Positions 17,339 through 24,659 of a DNA stretch of 64,000 nucleotides are shown here, piece after piece; position 1 is the stretch's first letter, and each line of letters begins with the position of its first letter. The position numbers and the translations under genes were made by a program. The notes below the pieces were generated by a model, which was given only the letters and a program-made list of their open reading frames with translations, did not search any database and was not told the DNA's origin. This stretch comes from WHSO01 sp050485485 (GTDB lineage Bacteria > Pseudomonadota > Alphaproteobacteria > SMXQ01). The DNA is taken from the NCBI GenBank assembly GCA_050485485.1, contig JBJHBM010000009.1, positions 1 to 64,000 on the forward strand, read 5' to 3'.

Positions 17339-17836
17339 ATGGCGGACGTTCTCGACATGATAGGGACTTACGCGCTCGTCCTGGCGCTGCTCTGTGCACT
17401 CATCGGCGCCTTTGCCAAAGGCCGGCGCCTGATGGTGCTGTCGTCGAGCGCGGCCATCGCCGTTCTTGCCATCGTGTTCGGCTGCACCGGTACCGCCCTC
17501 AAGCAGGCGGAGATCGACGCGGCTGCGGCGCAACTCGCCTGCAGGGCGGACCTTCAATGCTGGGGCGACAAACACCGGCGCTCGGCCGAGGCTGCCTGCG
17601 TGCAACCGATCGAGCGGATGGGGCCTTACGGCTCCGATTGGAGGGCCGGGTTCTTGGGCGACCGGCTCACGCACTTCCGGTGGCGGGATCAGGAGCGCGG
17701 GATGATGACCTATTTCGGCGACAAGATCAGCTACCAGAACGAAGCCGGCGCCTGGCTCCCGCATGTGTACGAGTGCGACTACGACACCATCACGGATGCC
17801 GTGGTGGAAGTCCGCGCGCGGCGCGGGCAGCTCTGA
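17339..17836 (+). CDS. Membrane-anchored phage protein of unknown function
   Basis: 165 residues. Two membrane segments (about 8-28 and 31-52) are followed by a soluble domain with four Cys (RADLQCWGDK, then EAACVQ, and HVYECDYD near the end). A strong purine-rich ribosome site (GGGGGAGGGGG) precedes the ATG. The 107 bp before it contain no obvious gene. Topology suggests the Cys-containing domain faces the periplasm. No family recognised; a superinfection-exclusion protein or holin-like protein are possibilities. Confidence 0.55.
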   Translation: MADVLDMIGTYALVLALLCALIGAFAKGRRLMVLSSSAAIAVLAIVFGCTGTALKQAEIDAAAAQLACRADLQCWGDKHRRSAEAACVQPIERMGPYGSDWRAGFLGDRLTHFRWRDQERGMMTYFGDKISYQNEAGAWLPHVYECDYDTITDAVVEVRARRGQL

Positions 17837-18012
17837 ACAACAGCCACAGCCACATCTCTGTGTTGCCTATCTCGCTGGCGAAGGCCGGCGGGGGCCGGGA
17901 CGCGCCAACGTCCCGAGCCGCGGAGAGGGACTCCGCATGACCGTAACCGGCCTCGTCACGGCCACCCCGCCACCGGCGATCACCGGCGGGGGCAGTCGAT
18001 CACGGTTGTCAC

Positions 18013-18204
18013 ATGGAGTCCATCCGCTGCGGCCGGTGCCGCCGCCTGTTGTGCAAGGCGATTTACGATGCTATCGAAATCAAGTGCCCGCGTTGCCGGG
18101 CGATGAACTTCTTCGAGAGGGCCCGGTCGAGCCCTTCACCCGAGCGCCCCGGAGCGTCCGACAGCGAGGACGCCGGTGGCATCCACGAAGCAGACACAGG
18201 TTGA
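18013..18204 (+). CDS. com: Com zinc-finger translational regulator
   Basis: 63 residues. The N-terminal half ESIRCGRCRRLLCKAI...IEIKCPRCRAMNFF has the four zinc-binding cysteines C6, C9, C25 and C28 and closely follows Mu Com (which begins with the same kind of SIRC-x2-C element). In Mu, Com binds the mom mRNA and opens its translation start. Here it sits directly upstream of, and overlaps by 29 bases, a Dam-type methylase gene instead of mom. The C-terminal tail is acidic and variable. Regulation is expected at late phage stage. Confidence 0.85.
   Translation: MESIRCGRCRRLLCKAIYDAIEIKCPRCRAMNFFERARSSPSPERPGASDSEDAGGIHEADTG
18146..18180 (+). promoter_or_regulatory. Translation-inhibitor hairpin over the methylase start
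   Basis: Bases 18154-18159 (GCGTCC) pair perfectly with 18168-18173 (GGACGC) around an 8-base loop. The stem can extend through GCCCCG at 18146-18151 pairing with 18174-18176 and 18178-18180 (U18177 bulged). The ribosome site GAGGA (18166-18170) is partly, and the GTG start (18176-18178) almost wholly, inside the structure. This is the arrangement known in Mu, where Com frees the mom start. Structure drawn by hand. Confidence 0.5.
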
Positions 18205-19009
18205 GCCGCTCCCAGGCCTGGCGCCTTGGATCGGCGGTAAGAGGCATCTCGCGCGCCGTATTTGCGCACGGATCGAGAACATCCCGCACCGCTGCTACGC
18301 CGAGCCTTTTGTCGGCATGGGCGGGGTGTTCCTGCGCCGGCGGGCGCGGCCCAAGTGCGAGGCGATCAACGACTTCCACGGGGAGGTCGCCAACCTCTTC
18401 CGGATCGTCCAGCGCCACCCGGACGCGCTGTGGGGCGAGCTGGAGCTGGGGCTCTCCACCAAGGCCGGCTTCGACCGGCTGCGGGCGACCGACCCTGCGG
18501 CCCTCACCGACGTCGAGCGGGCGGCGCGGTTCCTGGAGCTGCAAGCCCAGGCCTTCGGCGGCCGGCCGGGCGGCGTGTTCGGCCGCGACCCCAACACGCG
18601 GGCCCGATTCGTGCCGCGCCGCTACCGCCACATCATCCGGGCTGTGCACCGCCGCCTCGAGGGGGTCTACATCGACGGGCTTCCCTACCAGGAGTTCATC
18701 GGGCGGTGGGATCGGCCGGAGACCCTCTTCTATCTCGACCCGCCGTACTGGGGCAGCGAGACCGACTACGGCCGCGGCCTGTTCGGCCGGGAGGATTACG
18801 GCCGCCTGGCGGGGCTGTTACGGGGCCTTAAAGGGCGCTTCATCCTGTCGCTCAACGACGTGCCGGAGGTCCGTGAGCTGTTCGCTTGGGCCCGGATCGA
18901 GGAGGAGCCGGTCACCTACAGTCTCGGCCACGGCAAGCGGGTCACGGAGCTGGTCATATCGGCGCTTCCCATAGAGCGGCAAGTCCCATCCCGCCGTTTC
19001 AGGCGTTAG
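18176..19009 (+). CDS. Dam-family DNA N6-adenine methyltransferase
   Basis: 277 residues, start GTG 18176 inside com. The order of motifs is that of D12-class enzymes: APWIGGKRHLARRI (motif X, about residues 15-28), YAEPFVGMGGVFL (motif I, AdoMet binding, 40-52) and FYLDPPYWGSE (catalytic motif IV DPPY, about 187-190). It methylates adenine, probably to protect phage DNA from host restriction, replacing the Mom modification of Mu. Coupling to com suggests late, Com-dependent translation. Target sequence cannot be read from the gene. Confidence 0.9.
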   Translation: MASTKQTQVEPLPGLAPWIGGKRHLARRICARIENIPHRCYAEPFVGMGGVFLRRRARPKCEAINDFHGEVANLFRIVQRHPDALWGELELGLSTKAGFDRLRATDPAALTDVERAARFLELQAQAFGGRPGGVFGRDPNTRARFVPRRYRHIIRAVHRRLEGVYIDGLPYQEFIGRWDRPETLFYLDPPYWGSETDYGRGLFGREDYGRLAGLLRGLKGRFILSLNDVPEVRELFAWARIEEEPVTYSLGHGKRVTELVISALPIERQVPSRRFRR

Positions 19010-19087
19010 GCGATTAAATTGGGGCTCTTTGAGGCATTTGACGTCTCCGCCTTGCACAACTACCCTTCCCAACAAAAAGGGGGGGTT

Positions 19088-19906
19088 ATGGGGCGGACGT
19101 TTCAGCTTTTCCATTTGTCTTTGCTCCGGCGCGAGCAAGGCGATCTATTTCAGCGCGACTTATCTCGAGAAGACTGGATACGATCAGTCTTCACGCGGCC
19201 GTTTCAATTCACACATCGAAAGCGAGATTTTTTCTGGGTTCCGAAAAGTTCGGACGGGGACAGCATCATCGCGATTGTCGAGCGACAAACCTCGCGCTTG
19301 CAGCACCGTCCGCCAGAACAGGGCGGGGACGAGATCCGAGGGGAAGTATGGCAGGGCGCCGTGGTGATCATCGATCCTAGACCGCACGATTCCGGTCAGC
19401 GCGTCGCGTTCGAGGTGGATCGTGACATCGGCACACCGAACGCAGTGCTTGGGTCAGTCCTCTGGCACCTAAATGCTGCTCCGCCGGGACCGTACTACGT
19501 GGAATCGAAGCCCGTTTTTGATGGCAGTACGTTCTGGACGTTCGCTCGTGAGCACGGAGGCATCCTCCGACGAATCACATTCGGTTTTGTCGTCCCCAAC
19601 ATGTGGGACACGAAAAACGAGCTCGACAAGGAGCTCCGAGAGACTGGCGAACAGACGGGCGCCCAAAGGGTACAAGTCACTTTAGAAAGCTCGGACGGCG
19701 TTAAGGCAGACACACCAAAGGTCCGGGAGGGCGTCGATTACAGTGAAAAGGGAGGAGCCTCGCTCTCTGCCACCTCGATCAACGGGGCAACGTTCCACTC
19801 GAGCAAGAGAATTCAACGGACAAAGGTCGAAACAGAGGAACTCCGCGACGGTGACGAGGCGACTCTATGGAAGCGTCTAGCAGGGAAGATACTCGGCCGT
19901 GAGTAA
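19088..19906 (+). CDS. Cargo-region soluble protein of unknown function, possible sensor
   Basis: 272 residues from ATG 19088, chosen because a G-rich ribosome site directly precedes it; a TTG at 19019 would add 23 residues. No signal peptide or membrane segment. Two apparent regions: a basic, aromatic N-terminal part (THRKRDFFWVP) and a central beta-rich domain (GPYYVESKPVF, then ITFGFVVPNMWDTKNELDKEL), then a polar C-terminus. GC is clearly lower than in the tail genes. It overlaps a membrane-protein gene by 8 bases, giving a soluble-plus-membrane pair like RexA-RexB in layout. No sequence family recognised. Confidence 0.6.
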   Translation: MGRTFQLFHLSLLRREQGDLFQRDLSREDWIRSVFTRPFQFTHRKRDFFWVPKSSDGDSIIAIVERQTSRLQHRPPEQGGDEIRGEVWQGAVVIIDPRPHDSGQRVAFEVDRDIGTPNAVLGSVLWHLNAAPPGPYYVESKPVFDGSTFWTFAREHGGILRRITFGFVVPNMWDTKNELDKELRETGEQTGAQRVQVTLESSDGVKADTPKVREGVDYSEKGGASLSATSINGATFHSSKRIQRTKVETEELRDGDEATLWKRLAGKILGRE

Positions 19907-20378
19907 GCTCCTATGCTGGTTAGTCGTCGGCGCTCTAGCCACCATTTTAATGGGCGCGAGTATCTGCAGGCCCGCGCTGCTGAGCGATTCTGGCAACGCG
20001 TTTCTTCGCGAGTTCGTGGGCCCAGAACTGCTCAGTTTCCTGGGGGTAGTTGTCACCATTACACTTGCTTCGGCAGCGAATCTTCATCTTGAGCTGAACA
20101 AGTTGGAAGACTCGGCCGGCATTCCGTTTCCGAAGACGAGAAGGTCCATACGGTTGTCAGCCTACTCCCTCATCGGAATGCTCGCTCTCGGTCTGGTCGT
20201 TGTCTTTACGAAGAATTTCATTGGGGGGAGTGATCTTCTTTCCGCCCTACTGAATTCTCTCTCCATATTGATCGTCGTATTCGGGATTTTCGTTCTCATC
20301 GATCTCACGGCCGCAATTTTGAGGATTCCTCCACCATCTGCCGTGAAGAAGAATTCGTCGACTGCCGATCGAGTGTAA
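19899..20378 (+). CDS. Four-helix membrane protein of the prophage cargo region
   Basis: 159 residues from GTG 19899, overlapping the previous gene, so the two are probably translated together. Four membrane segments are visible: about residues 3-23, 42-62, 88-108 and 115-140, with a polar linker containing KTRRSIRLS between the second and third. The short soluble tail is Ser/Lys-rich. Its size and topology resemble abortive-infection membrane effectors such as RexB (four helices), but this is architecture only. Low GC, like its partner. Confidence 0.6.
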   Translation: MSKLLCWLVVGALATILMGASICRPALLSDSGNAFLREFVGPELLSFLGVVVTITLASAANLHLELNKLEDSAGIPFPKTRRSIRLSAYSLIGMLALGLVVVFTKNFIGGSDLLSALLNSLSILIVVFGIFVLIDLTAAILRIPPPSAVKKNSSTADRV

Positions 20379-20441
20379 ACCCCGCCGCGCCAGATGCACG
20401 TGAAGGCGCATGTTAGGGGGACATTGGCCGTGGAGATTTTG

Positions 20442-20945
20442 ATGCTTAACTGGGAAGTATGGGTAGCGATCTACGCTGCGATAGTGGCCACAGGTGCGTT
20501 ATTCCTTGAGGTGCGACGCTGGGTAGAGGGTAAAGCGCGACTCCATCTGAATGTGATGCAGAACGCGCGCGCGGTGAACGTGCCCGGGACCGAGGAAAAC
20601 ACCTATTTGCATGTGACGGTCGTCAACAGGGGCGCCATGCCGACCACGATCACTCATATGACCTTCCAAGAATTCCCAACTTTCATCGCTCGACTACGTC
20701 GCAAGCCATCTAAGGCGGCCTTCGTCGCTAACCCGAACCTCCCAGGCACCGGGGAGGGGCAGTTGCCCTATGAACTCAGCCCTGGCGCGCGCTGGGGCGG
20801 TGCGGCACTTCAGTCCGAGGAGCTCAACGTATGGATTGCCGGAGGGCGCCTTTACTTGGGCATCCATGCCTCTCATTCCGACCGGCCCACGTTCGTTCGC
20901 CTCCGGCGCGACCGAGCCATCCCTAAAGGCGCCAAGGAGCTTTAA
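20442..20945 (+). CDS. Single-span membrane protein of the prophage cargo region
   Basis: About 167 residues from ATG 20442, preferred over ATG 20394 because GGAG lies 6 bases upstream. One N-terminal membrane segment (about residues 3-22) is followed by a beta-sandwich-like domain (HLNVMQNARAVNV, then TYLHVTVVNRGAMPTTIT, a pattern common in small receptor-like folds). No known family recognised. It lies 63 bases after the four-helix protein and 5 bp before the terminal repeats, so it is the last gene inside the probable prophage end. Confidence 0.55.
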   Translation: MLNWEVWVAIYAAIVATGALFLEVRRWVEGKARLHLNVMQNARAVNVPGTEENTYLHVTVVNRGAMPTTITHMTFQEFPTFIARLRRKPSKAAFVANPNLPGTGEGQLPYELSPGARWGGAALQSEELNVWIAGGRLYLGIHASHSDRPTFVRLRRDRAIPKGAKEL

Positions 20946-20949
20946 GGAC

Positions 20950-20997
20950 GAGTCCAAACTAAGTGGCGCGCGAGTCCATCCTAAGTGGCGCGCTACA
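20950..20997 (+). mobile_element. Probable right end of the Mu-like prophage with two 22-bp repeats
   Basis: Two adjacent 22-bp direct repeats occupy 20950-20971 and 20972-20993. Each is GAGTCC, three bases (AAA or ATC), then CTAAGTGGCGCGC. Four bases later comes CA (20996-20997), so the inward reading of the other strand begins TGTAG, the TG...CA terminus of Mu-family and related DDE transposons. Mu transposase sites are also 22 bp and adjacent at the right end. The next five bases (20998-21002, GGCGT) would then be the target duplication. The left end is outside the window. Confidence 0.5.
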
Positions 20998-21037
20998 GGC
21001 GTCAAGTCGTTTGCTGGACCGGCAAATTTGACCAAGG

Positions 21038-21127
21038 TGGCGGATGGGGAGGGATTCGAACCCCCGAGGCACTTGCGTGCCTAACGGTTTTCAAGACCGC
21101 CGCCTTCGACCGCTCGGCCACCCATCC
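21038..21127 (-). tRNA. tRNA-Ser (anticodon UGA)
   Basis: On the minus strand the sequence starts GGATGGGTGGCCGAG and folds into a class II tRNA with a 7-bp acceptor stem, an anticodon loop reading CTTGAAA (anticodon TGA), a variable arm, a T loop TTCGAAT and a template-encoded CCA end at 21038-21040. The discriminator base is G, as usual for tRNA-Ser. The mature part is 21041-21127. It reads toward the prophage, whose probable right end lies 41 bp beyond its 3' end. Confidence 0.95.
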
Positions 21128-21211
21128 GCACTGACGGCTCCGCCTGTCTTTGGCGGGTACGACGGAAAATGTAGCCGAAAGGGGGCACCTGGCGAAAGCC
21201 GCACGGCTGGC

Positions 21212-22675
21212 TCAGGGCTCGGAGGCCTTGAAGGTGTCGAGGACGACGTCCAGGTCGAAGGCCCGGGACGGGTCGAGCAGGGGGCTGCCGGCCACCCGCA
21301 GGGGGCCACCGTCCCACTCGGCGACGTCGTAGGGGACGAGGCGGCGTTCGCCGGTGTTGAGGCGGTCGATGGCCGCGATCACCGAGCCTTCGCTGCGTAT
21401 CGTCCGCGCCAGGCGTCCCGGCGGGACGCCGAGATGCTCCGCGAGCAGGTCGTCGCGCATGGCGCGGATCGCCTGCCTGCCGCGTGCGTCCGAGGCCTCG
21501 ACCACGAGGTCGCATTCGTCGTCGAGGCCGGTCGAACGGGCGTTGAGGTTGGCGGACCCGACCCGTAGCAGCCGGTCGTCGATCACGCCGACCTTGGCAT
21601 GCACCCTGACAGGACAGACGGGCTCCGGGCGGGCCACGGGATGGAACGTGCGCAGGCGGCTATGTCGGTCTGCGTCGTGGAGGAACGAGAACAGCCGGTC
21701 GCGGTTCTCCGCCATGACATAGCTTTCGACGATGCCCTGGAGTGCCGCGTTGACGACCAGGACGATCTCCGGACCCTTCGGGCGGGACAGGCTTTCTGCC
21801 ATGACCTCGGCCACCCGTGGCAGGGCGAAATACTGGGCTTCGACGTAGATCAGCTCCTCGGCCGCCGCGATCATGTCTTCGTTCAGCGCCTCGACTTCCC
21901 GAATCTCCTTATGGTCTCCATGGGCCGGGACGGTGCGGGCGACGCCCACGCTCTGCCTGCGGGCCGTCGGACGGAGGCCGCGCGGCCACGGATCGTGGCG
22001 AACGCCGATGGGCGGCAGCTTATCGCCTGAGACTTTCTGCCAGCGCATGTCCGATATTTCGCAGACGACCCGCGCGGCAGCTCCGTCCACGACCATCTGG
22101 ACGTCGTGGATCGGCATGTGGTCGGTCCCGTCGGCATGGGTCCGGTCCGGGTTTTCGGGCAGATGGTCGCGGTCGTCCCACCGGCCGCGCGTGAGATCCA
22201 TGCCTCCCACGAAGGCGAGCTTGCCGTCGATGCACGCGATCTTGGTATGGCGGCAGGCGCCCACAGGGTGGGAGTCGTCGGTCCGGAAATGGATGCGGGG
22301 ATGGTCGCTCCAGTCCGGCTCGAACAGTTCCGGAATTTCGCTGTTGCTCGCATATAGGAACGAGTTGCGCCAAATCAGGATGTGGATGTCGAGTTCCGGT
22401 CGTGCTTCGACCAGCCGCCGGAGAAAGGCGCCGAGGGCGATTCTTTCCCCATTCGGCCGGAGCCAGAGCCGGCTGTCGAAATCCCATCCGATCAGCACGA
22501 TGCGCCGTCGCGCCCGCTCGCAGGCGTCGGCCAGGGCGCTGAAATAGGATTCGCCGTCCACGAGTAGGGCGAGACGTTCGGCACCGGCGATTTTCCAGCA
22601 GTTTCGCCCGGCGCGCAGGATCGCGGTTGCCGGCATGGCACAACGGGACATGGGATCGTATCGATCGGGACTCAC
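21212..22675 (-). CDS. Phospholipase D family / cardiolipin synthase-like (ClsB/YbhO)
   Basis: 487 residues with two HKD catalytic motifs: HTKIACID at about 143-150, followed by GGMD, and HAKVGVID at about 358-365, followed by GSAN. This is the two-domain layout of ClsB and related phosphatidyltransferases, which make or remodel cardiolipin. The gene faces away from YbhN- and YbhP-like genes that sit with ybhO in E. coli, supporting the assignment. The start is uncertain: GTG 22675 has no clear ribosome site, and ATG 22651 (residue 9) is possible. Confidence 0.85.
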   Translation of the reverse strand: MSPDRYDPMSRCAMPATAILRAGRNCWKIAGAERLALLVDGESYFSALADACERARRRIVLIGWDFDSRLWLRPNGERIALGAFLRRLVEARPELDIHILIWRNSFLYASNSEIPELFEPDWSDHPRIHFRTDDSHPVGACRHTKIACIDGKLAFVGGMDLTRGRWDDRDHLPENPDRTHADGTDHMPIHDVQMVVDGAAARVVCEISDMRWQKVSGDKLPPIGVRHDPWPRGLRPTARRQSVGVARTVPAHGDHKEIREVEALNEDMIAAAEELIYVEAQYFALPRVAEVMAESLSRPKGPEIVLVVNAALQGIVESYVMAENRDRLFSFLHDADRHSRLRTFHPVARPEPVCPVRVHAKVGVIDDRLLRVGSANLNARSTGLDDECDLVVEASDARGRQAIRAMRDDLLAEHLGVPPGRLARTIRSEGSVIAAIDRLNTGERRLVPYDVAEWDGGPLRVAGSPLLDPSRAFDLDVVLDTFKASEP

Positions 22676-22757
22676 AGGCTACGAAAGGTAACGCCATGGC
22701 TCGGGACTTGTTCCAAGCGGTAGCGGAACACTCGGAACAGCCGGGCGTTCCCCTCGT

Positions 22758-23702
22758 ATGCGTGCCCGCAGATGGCTCATGATTCTGGGCGTAGCCGCCA
22801 CGCTGGGCGGCTTTTATCTTCTCTATCGCGTCCTCACACGTTACGATCCCGACGAACTGCTTGATGCTCTCGGTGCCGTGGCCTGGGAACGGGTCGGGTT
22901 TGCGGTGCTTTTTACCGTCGGCGCTTTCCTTTGCCTTATCGCTTTGGAATATCTGGCGGTTTCCTATACCCGCCACAAGGTGCCGTTACGGCATGTGGCG
23001 CGGACCACCGTCGCGGCGCTGGGAATCGGGCATAGCCTCGGTCTCGCGGCCCTGAGCAGCGGCGGGGTCCGCTACCGGATGTACCAGCGTCATGGGCTCA
23101 AGGTAAAATCCGTGGGCGAGATCATCTTCTTCTCCGCAGCAAGCGTCGCAGTGGGAGTGGGAGCGCTCGGCGGTGCCGCGCTTCTGTGGCATGGCGAGGT
23201 CATCGGTAGCCTCCTGGGCATTCCCGTTCCCGCGATCAGAACGGTCGCCTTTGCCGCCTGGGGTTTCGTTGCCGTCTATATCGTGCTCTGCGCGCTCGCG
23301 AAGCCCGTCACGATCAAGTCCCGGACATTCCGCCTGCCGTCATGGAAGACGGCATGCGGCCAGACGGTCCTGAGCGCGCTCAAGTATCTGTGTGTGGCCG
23401 GCGTGCTCTATGTCCTCGTCGACAACTTCGCAGACACCGATTACCCGACGGTTGCCGCGCTGTTCGTCGGAGCCGACCTCTCGGCGCTCCTCGCCCATGT
23501 GCCGGGGGGATGGGGATTGCATGAATACATCATCACGACCGCCCTGCCGGGGGCGGGAGTATTTCTGGGCGTCCTCGCGTTCCGGGGAATCTATTATCTG
23601 CTGCCGCTGTTCGTGGGGCTGGGAATCTTCATCCATGATGAGTGGGCAGGCGTAAGGGCGCATCGGCGGACATCCGGCCCGCCCGAGGCCCGGGGAGCGT
23701 AA
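22758..23702 (+). CDS. YbhN/UPF0104-like membrane protein
   Basis: 314 residues, seven or so membrane segments, starting with WLMILGVAATLGGFYLLYRV. The conserved GIGHSLGLAALSSGGVRYRMYQRHGL and HVPGGWGLHEYIITTALPG segments match the flippase-like YbhN / lysylphosphatidylglycerol synthase transmembrane family. In E. coli ybhN lies with the cardiolipin synthase gene clsB. Here it is divergent from the ClsB-like gene by 82 bp, which probably holds promoters for both. The EEP gene follows after 6 bp. Confidence 0.85.
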   Translation: MRARRWLMILGVAATLGGFYLLYRVLTRYDPDELLDALGAVAWERVGFAVLFTVGAFLCLIALEYLAVSYTRHKVPLRHVARTTVAALGIGHSLGLAALSSGGVRYRMYQRHGLKVKSVGEIIFFSAASVAVGVGALGGAALLWHGEVIGSLLGIPVPAIRTVAFAAWGFVAVYIVLCALAKPVTIKSRTFRLPSWKTACGQTVLSALKYLCVAGVLYVLVDNFADTDYPTVAALFVGADLSALLAHVPGGWGLHEYIITTALPGAGVFLGVLAFRGIYYLLPLFVGLGIFIHDEWAGVRAHRRTSGPPEARGA

Positions 23703-23708
23703 GCCGTC

Positions 23709-24488
23709 ATGGCGGATGTCATTCGGGTTGCGACCTACAATATTCATGGCTGCGTCGGCGGCGACAGGCGTCACGATCCCGACCGCGTGATCGCCGTTTT
23801 GAAGGAAATCGATGCCGATATTTTCGGGCTTCAGGAAGTCGGCGGCAGGTTCGTCGGAGGCATGGAGCAGTTCGATTACATCGCCGAACATCTCCATTTG
23901 TCGGGTGTACGCGGGCCCAACCTGATCCGCCGCAAGGCGGAGTTCGGGAATGCCCTGTTCGTGCGGGGAAGGGTCTTGCATGCCGATCTCATCACCTTGA
24001 CCGTCAGCCGTTTCGAATCCCGCGGCGCGATCGATGCGACCGTGGAGATAGACGGCATATCGATCAGGGTGATCGCGACCCATCTCGGGCTGCGCCGGCG
24101 GGAACGCCGCCGCCAGATCGCCCGTCTCGCCGAAAGGCTGGAGGGACGCCATCATCCGTTCACTATCGTGCTCGGGGATTTCAATATTTTCGGGCGGGAG
24201 CGCAAGGTGCTGACGCATCTCGGCGCGCCGCCCATGCTGGCGCGGCTGCGCACGTTTCCGGCCCGCCGTCCGATCCTGGCGTTGGACCGCGCCTGGACGA
24301 TTCCCAACGACCGCCTCATCGCCACCCGGGTGCATCGCACCCCTTTGGCCAGGCAGGCGTCGGACCATCTGCCGCTGGTGGCGGAGGTCGCCGCATACAA
24401 GGCGGAGGAAGACCCACCCGTCACGGCAAAGCCGCTGGCCTCAAGCCGACGCCTTGTGGCGGTAACGGGAAACGGCTTGGAAGCGTGA
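23709..24488 (+). CDS. Endonuclease/exonuclease/phosphatase family protein (YbhP-like)
   Basis: 259 residues. The EEP fold signatures are in order: RVATYNIHGCVGG near the start (residues 6-18), FGLQEV (Mg-binding Glu, about 40-45), VLGDFN (about 153-158) and SDHLPL (catalytic His, about 218-223). No signal peptide is seen. Together with the neighbouring ClsB- and YbhN-like genes it reproduces the E. coli ybhP-clsB-ybhN group; its own substrate is not known. The next 171 bp contain no gene I can support. Confidence 0.85.
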   Translation: MADVIRVATYNIHGCVGGDRRHDPDRVIAVLKEIDADIFGLQEVGGRFVGGMEQFDYIAEHLHLSGVRGPNLIRRKAEFGNALFVRGRVLHADLITLTVSRFESRGAIDATVEIDGISIRVIATHLGLRRRERRRQIARLAERLEGRHHPFTIVLGDFNIFGRERKVLTHLGAPPMLARLRTFPARRPILALDRAWTIPNDRLIATRVHRTPLARQASDHLPLVAEVAAYKAEEDPPVTAKPLASSRRLVAVTGNGLEA

Positions 24489-24659
24489 CCTTTGCCGCCC
24501 ATGTGTGGGATCGTCTACGGCAAGCGGGAAGGGGACCGGCGCCGTTTGTCATATCTTGGCCCTTGGCGCCGGCCCACCGAACGGCTAGCTTGATACCCAA
24601 TGCGGCGCCGGGGGCCGTCGCCATAAAAGCAGGCGCCGTTTGGCACCGCGGAAAAAAGC

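Noticed and set aside
17938..18974. Plus-strand frame through com and the methylase starting at ATG 17938 (with GGAGAGGG upstream)
   Set aside because: After ~30 residues it runs as Arg/Pro/Ser nonsense over com and the methylase. A short leader peptide before com cannot be excluded, but it is not supported by homology.
19009..19087. Prophage end directly after the methylase gene
   Set aside because: No repeats or TG...CA terminus is visible there, while both are present at 20950-20997.
20950..20993. Two 22-bp direct repeats as a minimal CRISPR array
   Set aside because: The units are adjacent, with no spacers, and no cas genes are near; transposase-binding sites explain them better.
21038..21127. 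tRNA-Ser as the attachment site of the prophage
   Set aside because: The element has Mu-type genes and TG...CA ends, which integrate by transposition. No integrase gene or tRNA fragment is seen in the window.
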